In this document: positions 46,801 to 60,815 of the stretch, piece by piece
How the letters are laid out: each line of letters starts with the position of its first letter
Position numbering within the stretch: the stretch's first letter is position 1
Assembly (NCBI RefSeq): GCF_036417845.1
Contig: NC_089981.1
Coordinates: forward strand, 27,952,553-28,016,552
Direction: 5' to 3'
Source: Apteryx mantelli
Taxonomy: Eukaryota > Chordata > Aves > Apterygiformes > Apterygidae
DNA: 64,000 nucleotides
The notes under the pieces: model-generated
Seen by the model: the letters and a program-made list of their open reading frames with translations, nothing else
Told to the model about the DNA's origin: nothing
Database searches by the model: none
Position numbers and translations under genes: made by a program

Positions 46801-49800
46801 TGCAATTGTGAACCAGGACTCTCTTTGGGGTGCCCTCTTGCAGAGTGGCTGCAAATCCTCCAGCAGTTAGCTCTGTATGCCTGTGGTGTGCAGCTGAAAC
46901 TGGGACCTGGTGTTGGCTTCATTCCTAGTTAACACTGAATGTGGACTGTAGGTCCATAACAGAAGTCAGAACAATCACAATGGCTCAGACCAAATCAAAG
47001 TCGATCTCCAAGTTGGTGACCGAGTTTCACTTTGACCATTAACTTATGTTATTTCTATCTCATTCAGTGGCTGCCTGCAGAGATGTAACTGCCTGCTCTA
47101 GACATCATCGTATGCTCTAAGGTCTTTCAGGCTGTTCCTGTGTCTGTCAGTAGGAGGCCACTGTGCATGATAAGACATCTTGTCACAGAGACCAAATGGA
47201 CAATTCTTTGTACCAGATGGGAGTTATGCTCCAGGCTTTGGTACATTAGGTCTTAAACAACGTCTTTGCTTGCTTACAAAATATTCTAATATCTGAAAAC
47301 TGCTACTTGAAATAGTCCGCTTAGTTTGTTATGTGTTACACACCACGCTTGGCTGCAAGATCAGATACCAGCCTGGAAGGCAAGTGTTCCAGTTTATTCA
47401 GCTAGTACAGCTGATATTCTTGCCATGTGGAAAGTGATTGCATTCACCAGTGTCTTACAGTGGGATCCCTATTCACATGTATTATTTTCCTAAGGAGAAA
47501 GTGAATTCTTATTCTATAGTAACTATTGTTCTTTGAAATATTGTCATTCTTATGGATCCTGTAACTCGCCCATCATCCATACTTTGTTTAGGTGGAGAAG
47601 AGAAAAAGGAAAAGGTCACCTGAATCTCTAAGTGGGGCACATGCTGCAAAGGGCTTGTGAGTGACTGATTCAGGCTGCTTGTAAGGCTCAGTGCATGTGC
47701 CCACAGAGACCCCCACTGACTACAACCACTCCTAGGACCACTGTCTCTATAAATCCAATGTTCCCAGGCTTGCATTCACACATGGAGGTGTTTGCTGGCT
47801 TGGAGAGCATCCACCTGCCAGTAAAATCCCTGTTGTAAGAGCATTCTTCTTGTCAGTCCAACATAGACTTGGTCGAGGTCGTTTCAGAGAAGCAATTTCA
47901 CCCTAGGTATGACAGCTGGCTTCCCGTGTTGTACTGTACTGCCCCATGATACAAGTGGCTATATCTCTCATAACTTTGTGACATAACAAAGACCAATGAA
48001 GTAATTGACAAAACTGAAATTGTTTCTTGTAGTTTGCCTATAGAGTGTAAATATTCATGCTTCCATCATGACTCAGTCAATGGAAAACAGATTCATCTTT
48101 TACTCCAGTTAGCAGGAATCACACTGGGTTCCTCTGAGATTTTTGTTATATCAAAATTTTTTTAAAAGGTACAAGAAGATAAGCTGTTAAAGTCTTAAGG
48201 TGTTTGACCTGTCAATTTTTCATGCTCATATTTTGAAGCATGTAATGGGTATGCTCAGGCTATATTAATACATCTTTAACAAGAAATGTAATTATTCCAG
48301 GGTTTGTATGCCTGCTCCATAAGTAAGAACAGGTGTTTTTTCCTACGCCTGTTCTCACTTAGAGTTCAGGCGTTCAAGTTCAGCAATGATACTATATCCA
48401 GCCTTAATAAATGTGAACGTTGCCGTAGAAACACTGTCACTTTGAGAGAGGTATGGAATGCCAAGGAAACCTGTTCTCTCAACATGCAGATGCTAAAAGC
48501 AGATGAAGACATTTATCAGTAAATCAGTTAAGCCCATTATTTATGGAAAATACAGATCATGTGAGACATTTGCACTATGGAATGTGTTTGTTAATTAAGT
48601 GAAAAATCAGGAATTGTCTTTGTTCCAGCTAATTCCTCATGTGTTATTGTACAGCATGAAGATACAAGTCCTAGCAAATACTTTTCTGGAAGCATAAAAC
48701 AGTCCCTAAATTCCCAAGTTCTATATACTGAAGCATATAAATACTGTATGGCTTGCAGAAGACTATTAAGCTGAAAATTTTATTTCACTTCAGCTTTTTT
48801 GGTTACAAATGTATTTTTGCATTATGGATTTGCTTGGGCATTGCTGGGGTTTGTAAGCCTGCATGTAAACTGTGCTTTCAGAAGCTTGCAACTGATTTTT
48901 GTAGTAATATCTAATGGATGGTACATGGGACTAGGTCTTTAGAATGAAACAGATTTCTGCCATTTGCTTCTCATATGCTTGAGAAATCACCATAGGACAT
49001 CCATTTCCATAGCTGTAAAATGGAGATAGGCTGCCTTTATTGTTAAGTGTTCTCAGATCTGTTGGTGAAAAGTTCTGTACAAAAGCTTAGTTACTGTTCT
49101 GCTTTTGAAATCCTAGTCAACAGTCCCAATTGTCCTTCTAGTCAATAGACAGTTAACTGAGCTTAGTCAGGTTTCAGAGAAAGCTCTGGGTAGATGTAGC
49201 AAGACAGAATTGGGAACTGGACTGCCATGTAGACATTGCAAAGGAATGCTGGGGAGCAGCTACCTGTCAGAAGAACAGACTTCACCATTTCTATCCTATA
49301 ATTTACTGTTTGTTGTAGTTTAATATGGGTACAGTAAACTCTCGACAAAACAAGACTAGTTTTTGACATTCTCAAAGCTAATAAACAGTTGGGTACCTGA
49401 AATGATGTTAAGCAGCAGCAGGACCACACCACAAGAGGGACAGCCTGGTGTGTTTCAGATGACCTTTTCAGTGAGCCAAGGAAAGGCAATCAATAAATAA
49501 AGCTGGGGTTGGCAGGCTTGCCTTGCTGCCCTCATGCAGCCTTTAATGAAAAGAGTTGTTTGAATATGCAAAATCTTGTTCATTATAGTGAAAACATATT
49601 TTCTATCCCTGTTTTCTAGTGTGTCTTTACTTTAGTAGGCGTAAACATAGCTAGTTTTGGAGGAGAAATGTGATAGACCTGCTGTCTTCCACTAGGCAGT
49701 AGCTTTTGGAAGTTCTTTTCCAAATAAAATGGCTTATGTTAAATCATATGCCCTCTCCTGAATGCATAGGGCTAAATGCACTTGTATGGAGCTGCACAAA

Positions 49801-52800
49801 GTGCCTATCCCAATTGCTTTGAAGAGCTTTAATACTTCATTAGCACTTTCTCTGTGGAGAAAATGATGAACAGTGATGAAGATCCAGAATGTGTGGCTCT
49901 TCTCAGTTACCTTATGTCTGCTGAACCTGTTCTCCTCTCCCACCGTGTGCCATGTTTCCTTTTATTTATAACAACCTATGTCTTAATACATAGTTGGCAG
50001 GAGGTCTGCTTCTCCAGAAAGTACTTTAAAAGCTTGATGCTAATTGTTACAAATAAGAATTTGCTGCTTATCAGTATTCTACTTGTTCTAGTTGTCTTCT
50101 TCAGCATAGTCCTCCAGTATTGCCCTACTTCAGGCTAGGAAAAGATGTTTCTCATAGCTTTTTCCTGCAAGCTGATATGCTGGGATACCACTACACTGAG
50201 CTACACATTTGTCAGACATGAGTATCCTTTCTACCTAGTAGTTTTTAAAATGGATGACATTTGCCTTACAGGGATAAGAACAAAATATGATTCTGAATTC
50301 CATTAGTCAGGAAAGTTGAAACAACCCGCTGTCTCTGTTGGTGCCAGTCATGTAAGACTATGAGAGTTCTGGTATAAATCAGAAGACTTTCAATTTTTAG
50401 TAGACAAAAAGGTTATCTTGCTTAAGCAATGATGATGAACGCAAAGCTGCAGAAGGGAAGAAATGTGGTAAGATAAGCCTTGACAAGGGTTGGGGAGAGA
50501 CAGGGAAGCAGTAGGACCTAACCTTTATGGTTACAAGTAAGAAAGATTGACTTACAAAGATCTTCTGAGCTATAAATTTGATCAGACCCATTATTTCAAA
50601 GCAGCCTTAAGTTCTTGAAGTTTGCATTCCTTCTGTTGTTGGAAACTTGCTTGTTAACCTACTTTTCTACTCTCTTGTGCACTGAGATGCTAATGATTAT
50701 TTATAAGTAAGGTTAAGGAAGACCAGATACCCTCCAGTGTTCCAACATGTTGTCAGATTTTTCACATAGAGATCGGATAATAGGATTATTTTTAATTACA
50801 GGTGACAGATGTTGAGAATTGTGTGAATGTATGAATAACATAAAAATACAAAGCTCTCAGAACACTAATTGTTTTTCCCATGGGTACAAGCAATTTAGAT
50901 GAATTTTTGCTTTAACTAAAATCATATTTTCCAGTATGGTATTAAAATTCTTCCTAGTAAGTGCAGGAAGTGCTCTGAAGCATATTTGAATCAATTAAAT
51001 TACTGACATTAATACCGTTTATTTGGCCTACAAAAATGGGAGGACTGTAAGTAGCTGAATGCCAAGACCTCAATCTTAAATAAGATTATACTGGAGCTAT
51101 GCTATCATCAAGCTTCATTTACTTCAGGTTGCAAAAAGTAAGCTGATTTAGAGAATTCTAAAGAACTAGATCCTGCCGTTATAAGAAGAATTTGCAAATT
51201 GACATATGCTTTGCCCAAGTGAAGACAGAGGGGGGGCCATAACCATAGAAAAAGGGAAGAGCAGTGGAATTGAATCTTCCCTCAATGAACTCTTTAACTC
51301 TTGAAAGTATTTAGTTAATCCTCCTTGATTAGATGCTAACAAATCTTTTGGGGGAGTTAATTTCTTTGGCTTTGTGTGATACTCCCCACTACACCCTGCT
51401 ACACTACTACATGGCTTTGTGGGATGTAATAGAAGATAGTATCCCTAAGTTGTTCAGGAACCCTTAGTGGTGCTGTCCTTTGCTATTGAGGCTACCAAAT
51501 CTTACCAAGAGAACATGTACTTTGTTAGTCTTGAATGTTTTGTATCTGATCACTACAGTTACTTGGGTTCCAGGTGTGACTTTTAATATAAGGAGAACAA
51601 AGATTCAGTGGTTTTAAAATAACTTGAAATTGCGTTAAATTAATTGGGAGCTTCAAAACAGAACAACATCTAAAGAAGGGATGCTGCATACTGAACTCCT
51701 GATACTGCTCATTCATGAAGAGTTCTTTCCTGCAATACTAATTTACAGAAAATGAGAATGACAGTGATTGGTAACAGAATTATGTTGTGCAGAGGATCTG
51801 TATCATGTGATAAAAGTTTTCCTAGGTGATATAAGTGATCCAGGTATTACAATCACTTGTCTTTTCATGTCTTTTGATGACAATCTTGAACACAATATAG
51901 TTCTAATCTTATGGTTCGGCATATACAGTTCAGTCATCTGGAAAGTATGTTGAATTGGTGCCATTTATGTAGATGAGCTCCATGTAACTGTTTCAAAATC
52001 CAACCGAATCATGTAGATTGCCCAATGGCAATCCAGTGTATTTTTGTCTGACTTGCATACATTTCGTCCTTCTGGCTGAAATTCATTCTGGTGCTCTGGG
52101 CTGAGCAAAAGGTATGTGTGTTGTTGAAGTTCTGTTAATGCTCAATTTTCAGAAATTAAGCAACTATTTAGTGATATGGTTTTTATGTTCATTCTTTACA
52201 TGCAGAGTTCATGCAGTATGGGATGAAAACAGGATCTAAGCCTGAGAATAACTGAGAACGATGTTGGATTTTGAAATACAGGGACTGTCTGTTTGCTTAC
52301 TTAAATGTTATGTGAGGTAGCCATATATAAACAAGAGAAGGGTTGCCCTTGATTCTCCTACACCAGTAAAAACGCAGGTATATGCACTTACCCATGTACG
52401 CACAGACCCACAAACTCTGTATCTGAAGCTTCTTAAAAGGACCTATTTTTCTAAATTCCTTAAACTTTCTGAAAATTAAAAATCAATCTGTTTTCTCCAT
52501 TTCTGTCAAGCCAGTAATCTTATGGAAGTGTTTTTTGTGCTTGAACTAAAAAATTCTGGATTCTGACAGGAGACAAATGTGGTCATTTATCCTGGCAGAC
52601 TCATTCTCTGCCTGACCTCACCCCAGTGGCATTTTGGAAGTGTGGGTTCGTTGTTTTGTTCAGGTGAATCATTCAAAATTACCATTCATTTGAAAGGGTT
52701 TATCAAATGCTAATGGGATTTTGCAAAAAAAAATGGTTTAGCAATTCTTTGTCTAGCAGATTGATGAGAGATGAAATGAGTGTCTGAGATATTTATTAAC

Positions 52801-53830
52801 TTCTATTGGTAGCTCTGCATATAAAAAAGGAATGTGCTTTAAAATTAACTGAAGGAAGTGTGTTACCCTCTTTAATTATCAGTGAGGGGCTTTAATGCAC
52901 AATGAAAACACTAATTATCCAGATGTTTTCTGCTCGTAATAATGTGCATAACTATCAGAAGACTACTTTTATTAAAAAATTGAAATTTTCTGTTAAGCAC
53001 GAAGACTTGTTAGTCTTTGTTTTCTGGATAAATTACAATTTTCTAACAATGTAGAACACTAATAGTTGTCCAGTCCCAGTGGGTAAGGGGAAATGTTTCT
53101 CATGTAGTTGCTCAGTGATGGACTTTAAAGAAAATGACAGTTATGATACTCATCTTTCTCTGAAGTTATATCAAGCAGAGTACACCACCAAATTTTGATA
53201 CCAAATGTAATTATTCACTAGAAGCAAGTGTATATTTAATCCTCAAAGGCTGGAGTGTTAAGTAAGCAGGACAGAGTCAACACATATGGAATATTACATT
53301 CTGTAATGAGGCTGGAACAGGCTAAAGCTTATTCCCTAATTCTGTATCCAAACATCCAACTGTGAACACAAATCAAAATCTTTGTGGGTACAGATCAGTC
53401 CCAAAGTGCAAATACCCAAATATGCAAGCACAATTTAATTAGTGCAAACTATACTGGAAAGGGAAACCTGCCTTTACCAAAATGTACCCCTCATTCTTCC
53501 TTAGCCAGAACAATGTTTTAACTAGATGAGCTTTTTCTCCCCCATAAAGTTGTGTTTTGAGTCTTATCTTTAGATTGTCTGTTAAGTTTTGTGGAGAGAG
53601 TGATGGTATGTATCTAATGTGCTAGACATGTTTGCACCATGGCATGGTGTGCCATTTTGATTGGGATACCTGAGTGATGTAATATAAGCTTCAAATAGTA
53701 TATGTCTTCTCTTTACCTAATGTCATGTTACATTCTCATCCCCTGAGGAGCAAAGAATTGTGAGAAAGAAACCAGGGAAGATCCTGTGTAGGAAGGGAAA
53801 TTTTTAACAGATAAAAGGAAGAGGACAGTA
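40850..53830. other. Gene-poor AT-rich DNA downstream of COPB1
   Basis: Frames on both strands up to 125 codons were read and none resembles a known protein or is bounded by a convincing set of splice sites. A GT-rich run lies at 45021-45043. A stretch near 47500-47790 may be an old interspersed element. Nothing else recognisable was seen. RRAS2, expected further on by synteny, shows no first-exon CpG island or GTPase motif here. Confidence 0.6.
47500..47790 (-). repeat. Possible ancient interspersed element
   Basis: The part beginning ATAGTAACTATTGTTCTTTG and continuing into GATCCTGTAACTCGCCC resembles a repeat with GTAACTGTTGTTCTTTGAGA that I remember from turtle and crocodilian genomes. 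The family name is unknown to me, and orientation and borders are guesses. Confidence 0.25.
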
Positions 53831-53837
53831 GACATGG

Positions 53838-54024
53838 TGTTAAGCACTGGAACAGGTTGCTCAGAGAGGCTCTGGAATCTCCATCCCTGGAGTCAGTCAA
53901 AACTGAGCTGAGCAAGGCCTTGAGCAACCTGATCTGACTTTGAAGTTAGTCCTGCTTTGAGTGGGAGGCTGGACAAGATGACCTCCAGGGTCTCTTCTAA
54001 CTTTTCTGTAATTCCATGATTCTG
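53838..54024 (+). repeat. CR1 LINE 3' end
   Basis: Contains the hallmark CR1 order: CACTGGAACAGGTTGCTCAG, then ATCTCCATCCCTGGAGTCAG, then GGCTGGACAAGATGACCTCC, then GGGTCTCTTCTAACTTT, ending ATTCCATGATTCTG. It is a 5'-truncated copy, as usual for this family, lying in the sense direction. This is the best evidence for an avian or near-avian source. Confidence 0.92.
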
Positions 54025-57000
54025 CACAGTCACCTCTCGTCTTAGTGGTTGGCTTACTTTTTTTTTTTTTTAAACACTCATCAGGCCCAGAGGAATAGCA
54101 AATGGAAAAAGGAGAATACGGTATTGTTGAAAGATTATTTTGATTTTGATGGTCAACAGGAAGACATCAGTTCAGCAGTGCAAGGGAGAAACAGATGGAA
54201 GCCGCAACTTTAAAATCAGATGAGGTTAAGATTAGTTTTTAGCAGAATGTGTTTCATGTCTGATAGCTAATAACATATCTTTACGTTGTATTTTGAAGGC
54301 AGAGTATTTTAAAATAGTTTTCTGTCCAGTATTCTGCTGATGGAGAGTTTGGGGATTTTTCAGAAAATGAATGATGATGGGGATCCAGAAGACGATTGTC
54401 TCTAATGAAATGTTTTATGGCTAAGACTATTGCTGGAATAAAACCATTGGCCAATTCTGCCTGCAGCATGTACATCTAAATCTTATCTACACTCATTAGC
54501 TTCCTCCTTTCTTACTGATCTTATTCATTAATGAATACTGTGGGTTATTTTATTGCATCTTCTCCATCCTGGATCATTACAGGGTCACTAAATGTAATTC
54601 TTCCCTGTGGGCATATACTACGTGTTCTTGCTCATTTCACAACATGGTAATTATGGAGAAACCAGAGATTGCAAATTATGAAAACAATTTAGCTGACACT
54701 GAATCTAAATTAAACTATAGGAGGAAAATCCACATTGTTGGCTTTATTTTTGCCTTGTTTTTTAATATAAAGGGACTCAGTCTTATTTATCCAATGCCTT
54801 ATATAAAGTATGAGTCCTGTGGCAGTGTTCTTATCTCAATTTCAACAGGCTGTGAGAAAGTGTTACATTTTAAATCAAATTATTCTTACTTTATCAGGTG
54901 AATGCTTGCACCTGAGGTCCTGAGCAGCTGCAGCTCTCGCTGGAGTCTGCGAGTGTGATGCATGGTCAGTTCTTTTGAGGACTTTGCCTGCAATTGTACT
55001 TGCTGTGTGTATGAAAGAAAGAGGGACCACTGCTGCTTGAGGACTGTAGTGCTGTTTGGATTTTTTCCTATTTTGTGCTTCTTTGGGCTGGACTAGGGCA
55101 CAGTGTAGGACTGGCTACTACTAAAATAATTTGCTTTTCTCTCTCTTGCCGTGTGAGCTGTCATTGGAAGCAGAAGCTTTGTAAAGAAGGCAACTGATTC
55201 CTCTTTTTTTTTTTTGAATAGCTGATTCTTTTCTAATTAAACGGGTGCAGAATTGGTTTCCCATCAATGGCAGCTAAGAGTGGACTGCCCGCATTTTCTG
55301 TTTCTAACTTTCCAATGTACAAGAACAGTACACCTTACTTTACATGCACACTATATAAATCTGGATGTCCCTGGGAATATATATTTGTGCTCCTGAAAGA
55401 GAGAGCTGATGGATACAGATACATTGCCTGATTCTGAGAGAGATGAAGAGAAGAGGAAATATATATCTTTTATTGGTCAAATCTAGACGTAGTCCATTTT
55501 GGTTTAATGTTACGCTAGTCTCACTAGTGTCACTGGCATTTAAACCCAAAGATAGCAGGAAATTTATAGTACTTTTGATAACGGAGACAAAGCAAGTACT
55601 GAGTGCAGGTTTCCACATAGCACTGCTGTTGAACCTCAATTATTCCTGCCTATGGCATATCCATTATTCCAGTCCTTAGACTTTGATCATCAGGAAACTG
55701 CTGCTGTGCAGGTGTTGTAATAAGAACAAATCCCTGAAGTGTCTGAGGACCATAAGCCCATTTCACCTCTGCTGATGCATCAAATATGAACTCGTGTCTC
55801 CAGTGACTAAACTTTCTGCACCACCAGCCTTGAGGCCTCTCTGTAATGCTCTTATTTCTGCCTGGGTCACAGGGTAGTCTCCCAGGCTTTTAATCTATAA
55901 CTTATTGTCTAAAGGTTTTTTTTTTTTTTTTTTCTGAGGTTGCTGCCAACACTGATCATAGGCTGGCATTGGTGGAAGGAAGCTGTAAAATTGGAAAGAT
56001 GTCCACTTGTTCTCCAAATGGGTGTCTTGTCTGTGATAAGACTGTTGTGAAGGATTCAGGTCATTTGCAAATGTCATCTTAAAACTGCAAATGCTTCATT
56101 TTTCTTGTTTACAGTGGAAGTGCATGAGCGAGAAAATGAGGTGTAACTAGCAAGTCCCTTGATGTTGCAGAAAAGCGTTTTTTCCTAGGAAGTGCTTTGT
56201 TTCCATGGCTACCCTTTGTTAAGATTCCTGCTGTTGGGCTCAACTTTAATTCTGCAAGTACCATGGGACCCCCAGAGGTGGGACAGCTTGGTCCCAGGAA
56301 GGGGGAGGGGGCATGATGTTCACACACTGCTCCTTCACCGACCAGCAGCACTGGGTTTCTGCCATGTGCTAACCCCTCCTTCTCCCCCAGTTTAAGGACA
56401 GCAATCTCACTTTTCTCTCTCTGCCTTCTTCACCCTCCAGCAGATTTTCCACTTCAGGGACACACTGCCATAACAGGAAAATTAATTAAGCCCAGAAACT
56501 GTAAAGAAAATGCTGATTTCTCTCCCCTTGCCAAATCAAGACAGTGTAGTCAAGGGGGCCTCTGAAATCTGGTCCCAGCCCCTCTGCTAGCCCAGCTATC
56601 AGCTTGTATTCTGTTGAAAATAAATAGTCCTCTTTCTTGGAGCTGCGGTTAATTTCAAGTTGAGATATTACTGTTAGATGTTTCTATCTCAGATTTTTCA
56701 CCTGTAAGTCAGATTCTCCCTTCCTTGTGCTGGCAGCAATAAGTTGATACAAGGCAGAGTTACTTTTAGGGCATTAGTGTGGCAATATTTGGATGCCACA
56801 ACCTTGAAGTGTTGGGTGGTATACAAAGCTTTCTGCTTACCCACAGATATACCTATAATAAAGGAAAAAGTTCTTGAAAGTCTAATAGTTGTTTGGTAAC
56901 TTCTCTCACAGTAAGTGTGTCACATACAGATATTTGATTCTCTCTCTCGGCTGTGTTGAAATTGCATGTTCTTGTCAATGATGTGTGTCCAGAAGCAGTA

Positions 57001-57258
57001 GACTTCAAACCTATTCATGGGTATTTCTAATTTCTCATTATCTTTTTCCCTCTGGAATTGATTTCATATATCTCGGGCTTTCTCTCTTGTCACAGAAAAG
57101 AGCAATGCTGCTTGCAGCCTTTTCTCCTACTTATCTACTTCTGTAGCCATGAGGTACAAGAGAAATCTCAGCTTCTATTTTCTTCAATTTTCTGCTAAAT
57201 TTCCTTTGAAGGTTGTCTTTCCTGGAGGCTTTAACTGATCCATTTTCTTCTCATTTCT

Positions 57259-57259
57259 T

Positions 57260-57292
<33 letters not shown>

Positions 57293-57301
57293 TTTTTTTT
57301 T
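57259..57301. repeat. (CT)n followed by poly(T)
   Basis: About 12 CT units run directly into 18 T. A simple-sequence tract. Confidence 0.85.
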
Positions 57302-60300
57302 GCGGCAGTGCATAATATGTTTGTGTAAGGGAGAAGAGAGAGGAAAGAAGAAAGTATACCTTTCTGTTGACATAAAAACTCTTTGGTTCTTATTCTGCTT
57401 CTGGGCTTTCAGTTTGGATATCCTGAATGCAGTTACACATCTCTTCTGTGCTATAAAAGGTGATGCTGCTATGAAGAATGACTATGTGAAATAGCATTTC
57501 TTATGGACTTTAAATCAGTCCTTTTCATAGCAGATCTGTTTTCCATATATATTCATTTAATCACAGCTCTTTGCTTTAGTGATTTTAAAATAAGTTTTTA
57601 TTATTCCGTATTCCTCAAGTCATCCATAGCCACAGCTAAAACATACTTATCCTGCCTTGGAGGGGGTGTGAAGGGTGGCAGATTGTGTCTACTCCACAAA
57701 AATGCCACTGTCCTCTCCTTTACTCTTGCGTGCGGGCTCTCAACACTCTTGTGAAGAGTCTCTGCTAGGACAAAGGGGCAGGTGAAAAGCAGAACTGTTC
57801 TGGGAGTGAGAGCTGTGCACGTGTGTGCACAACTGCATTGTGTGTGTCCTTACCTCTCCTGACTAGTACATAAAGTAAGGGTGTTGGTGTGCCTGTAGTT
57901 CTTCCTGCTGCCTCTGGCTCTTACCGTACTGCGACAGTGGCATCGGTAAACTCTTCCCTCCAGGCTCTTTTCAAAAGGTATGTGGATGGGCAGGGACTTT
58001 GGCTTGCACGTTGACATTTTGAAGGACCAGGCTCAAGATATTTGAATGGCTGTTTCCTTCCCTATATCCCAGCAAGGCAGTAAAGTTTTGTTGCGTTTGC
58101 CTTAGTCTCTCTCCTGATGGGGCTCATCTAGAGAAGATTAGGGGCCTTCCTGATGCTGAGAATTTGTTTATGGTGTCTCTTCCTGAGTATGTTGTGCCAT
58201 CAGCTTTTACTTATGTCTTCAAGACTTCATGCAGAGCTGTCTTGTCAAGTAAATTCTTCTTTTGGCACCTTTGACCCCACTTTCTCACCAATTCTTCTGG
58301 GCTATTTTAATGCTTACTGTTTCTGGATGTGTCTGTGAGCTATCTGGGAATTTGGTTAGTATTTGAAAATTATTTATTGACATGTTTAATGCTCACAGCA
58401 TTAATGTAAAAATAAACAAATTAATGTTGGGTAAGTTCCAAACTTCTACATTATATTTACCTCAGAGCTAATGGAGAGAGACCATTGCATCTCTTCAATT
58501 AAAAACCTCTTGTGTCCGAAAAGTCTACCTTAAGCATACTTAAAAAACATAAAGCTGTTTGTATTAGAGGAAGACTGGCCATGGTGCCCTGCAGATCAGC
58601 CCTGCTCCTGTCATGCCCCTCCTCCTTCTCTTGGGAGGACTGTAGGATGGCTGGCACCAAGCAGTGCCACCATAAAATCGTTAAGAAAAGCAAGTTTTCT
58701 GTTCACAGCAGAGCTGATGCAGCCTTCCTCTGTGTTTGCGTTCTATATCTCCAGCATGTGCTCATATCTGTACTGCTTTTCCTTCTCCTTTTACAGGACT
58801 TCCTAACTTCCTAGTTCCCCTTCTGTATTTCTCTGGGCAAGTAGCAGCAGGCACTGGGGGCTGATTTAGAGTTATGGATGTGCTGACTGGCAGGTCAGTA
58901 TTGATGTGCTTGTTAGCCAGCTGGCTGTTTCTCCTGGGGTGGATACTATACTGGGTTGTATCCATTTTTCCTCTCTGTGTGGCTACTTGTTTGGGTTTCT
59001 ATCCTCCATCCTGCTGATTTTCATTGAAGAAAAAATTATCATCTCAGGTAGTCTGTCAAATTTGGCTGAAATTGGTGTTGGGTTCAAAAGTTATTGGAAT
59101 ACCCTGATGGAAGTCTGGGGAGACAGCATGAAAATGGCCAGAAGTATCAGTTTGATTCTTATGCTCAGAAACTTCAGTGTGCTCCTATTTGACCCCAAGT
59201 CACTTTAAATTTTATTAAAGTATTTGCCCACTAGCTTTAAAATAATTAAGCCTTCATTCTTATTTTTTCCTGTGGAATTTTCTTTATTCATGGGGGAGCA
59301 GTCTGGTAGAATATATAGCACATAGACCTTTGGTTATATTAGTTTAGTAGAAGTTTATTTTGCTGAAGATTAATAAAATTATTTGACTGTGTTGCATTTC
59401 CTCTTTATTCATTGTATGAGCAGTGTTGACATGTGCAGTACACTGATACAGATTGTACGGTTTCATCCAAGTACACACAGTCCTATTCTCACTATTTTTT
59501 TTGCATTTAAACTGAAGCACTTGTGAATGATGTGATTTATTTCATTATAGTATCTTTGCTGCTGGCTATAGCATGGAGTCTCTTTGTCCTGATGAAGTCT
59601 TTTTTTATGACAATGGTAATGTATGACTGTTTGTTTCAGTAACAAGGAGGCAACTGTATTTTGCTTGTATTTATTTTTTCGGTCTTGAATTCTTTGGCCA
59701 TTCCAAAAATAGACAAAATAAGCTGAAGTGTGTGCAAAGGCCCTTATTTTGAACTTATCTAATGGCACATTATTTTTAACTGGAGACACAGCTCAAGAAA
59801 ACCAACATATTCCTTAAGCATATCCTTAGGTTTAATTTAAATCAGTCTGTCATTTCAGACAGAGTTTAACAGTCTTAGCCTGTTAAATTTGTAAAGTTAA
59901 TTAGAACTATGGCTCACCATGCTTCCAAACTGTGTTAGGTTATGACATAAAGAAACACAAGGACTAGCGCTGGATTTACTAGCTGGAAGAATCAATATTG
60001 TCTCCCATTCGGGCTGCTGCAAGGGATTAGAATGTGATTGCGTAGGCTGGACTTTCTCCAGCGTATCAGAAAACCCTATTCACAGAAAAGTGGTCTTGTG
60101 CTTTTATCAACTACATATCACCAGGGCTTCACTTCACAGTCCCATGTAAGAAATGGCAACTTCGCCAGAGTAACTCCTTCCACACCTCATCCAGAGGTAC
60201 TGGCTGAGCTCTGAATCCAGAGTAGGAGTTGGGTTCTCATCAGAATCACTTCCTGCACACGTTGGTGTGACTTGGAGATCTTCCACTGCAAATATTGATC

Positions 60301-60704
60301 CAGCTAACACTGCTTAGCTTATGAGATCTGAGGAGATGAAAGTATTTGGCCTTATGACTGCAAGCTATTACAAATGATTACCATGTGAATCAGATCCTCC
60401 ACCTACCTGCAGAGCACTGAATTTAGGATTCTTTTTCATCCCCTGCCCGCACAGTTGCTGCTGTCTTTATCCCAAAGACTGCTATCTCTGTAGAGAAATA
60501 TGCTGTTGAATGGATCGGGCTGGCAGAGAGCCTTCTGGTTTGTGTTCCCCTGTCTCGAACACATCATCTTTTCCTGCACATTATATGCTTATGGTATGTC
60601 ATTGGGCGTAATAGAAATGTTTGGAGATCTGGAAGGGGCCCCTTTTGGCTCCCGCTGTGTAATTGCTTATTCAGCTCAGTGTCATGATTCACAGGTCTGG
60701 ATTC

Positions 60705-60815
60705 TTTGCACTGAATCAGACGTTAAAGATGCAAAAGGCCTGTTAGGTCATCTAGCCCATCCCTTTGACGATTGTTCCTTTCAGGGTGTAAGTCTAGTTT
60801 TCGTTCTGCTAGAAG
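60705..60815 (+). repeat. Decayed CR1/LINE-like fragment
   Basis: Contains AGGTCATCTAGCCCATCCCT, then GATTGTTCCTTTCAGG and GTCTAGTTTT. The order and spacing recall the 3' region of old amniote LINE copies that include 'ggtcatctagtccatccccc'. Identified from memory; limits approximate. Confidence 0.45.

Noticed and set aside
46434..46922. 125-codon + frame and 108-codon - frame covering the same DNA
   Set aside because: The peptides have no recognisable domain, they overlap antisense, and no splice or poly(A) context supports either. I could not exclude a repeat-derived fragment.
49854..49925. ATGATGA/GTGATGA and CTGA boxes suggesting a C/D snoRNA
   Set aside because: It is not within a recognised host intron, the two C-like boxes are too close together and no closing stem is visible.
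58362..58440. Second TAAT-rich stretch as an enhancer candidate
   Set aside because: Shorter and of lower complexity than the 52.7-kb block, with nothing beyond AT richness.
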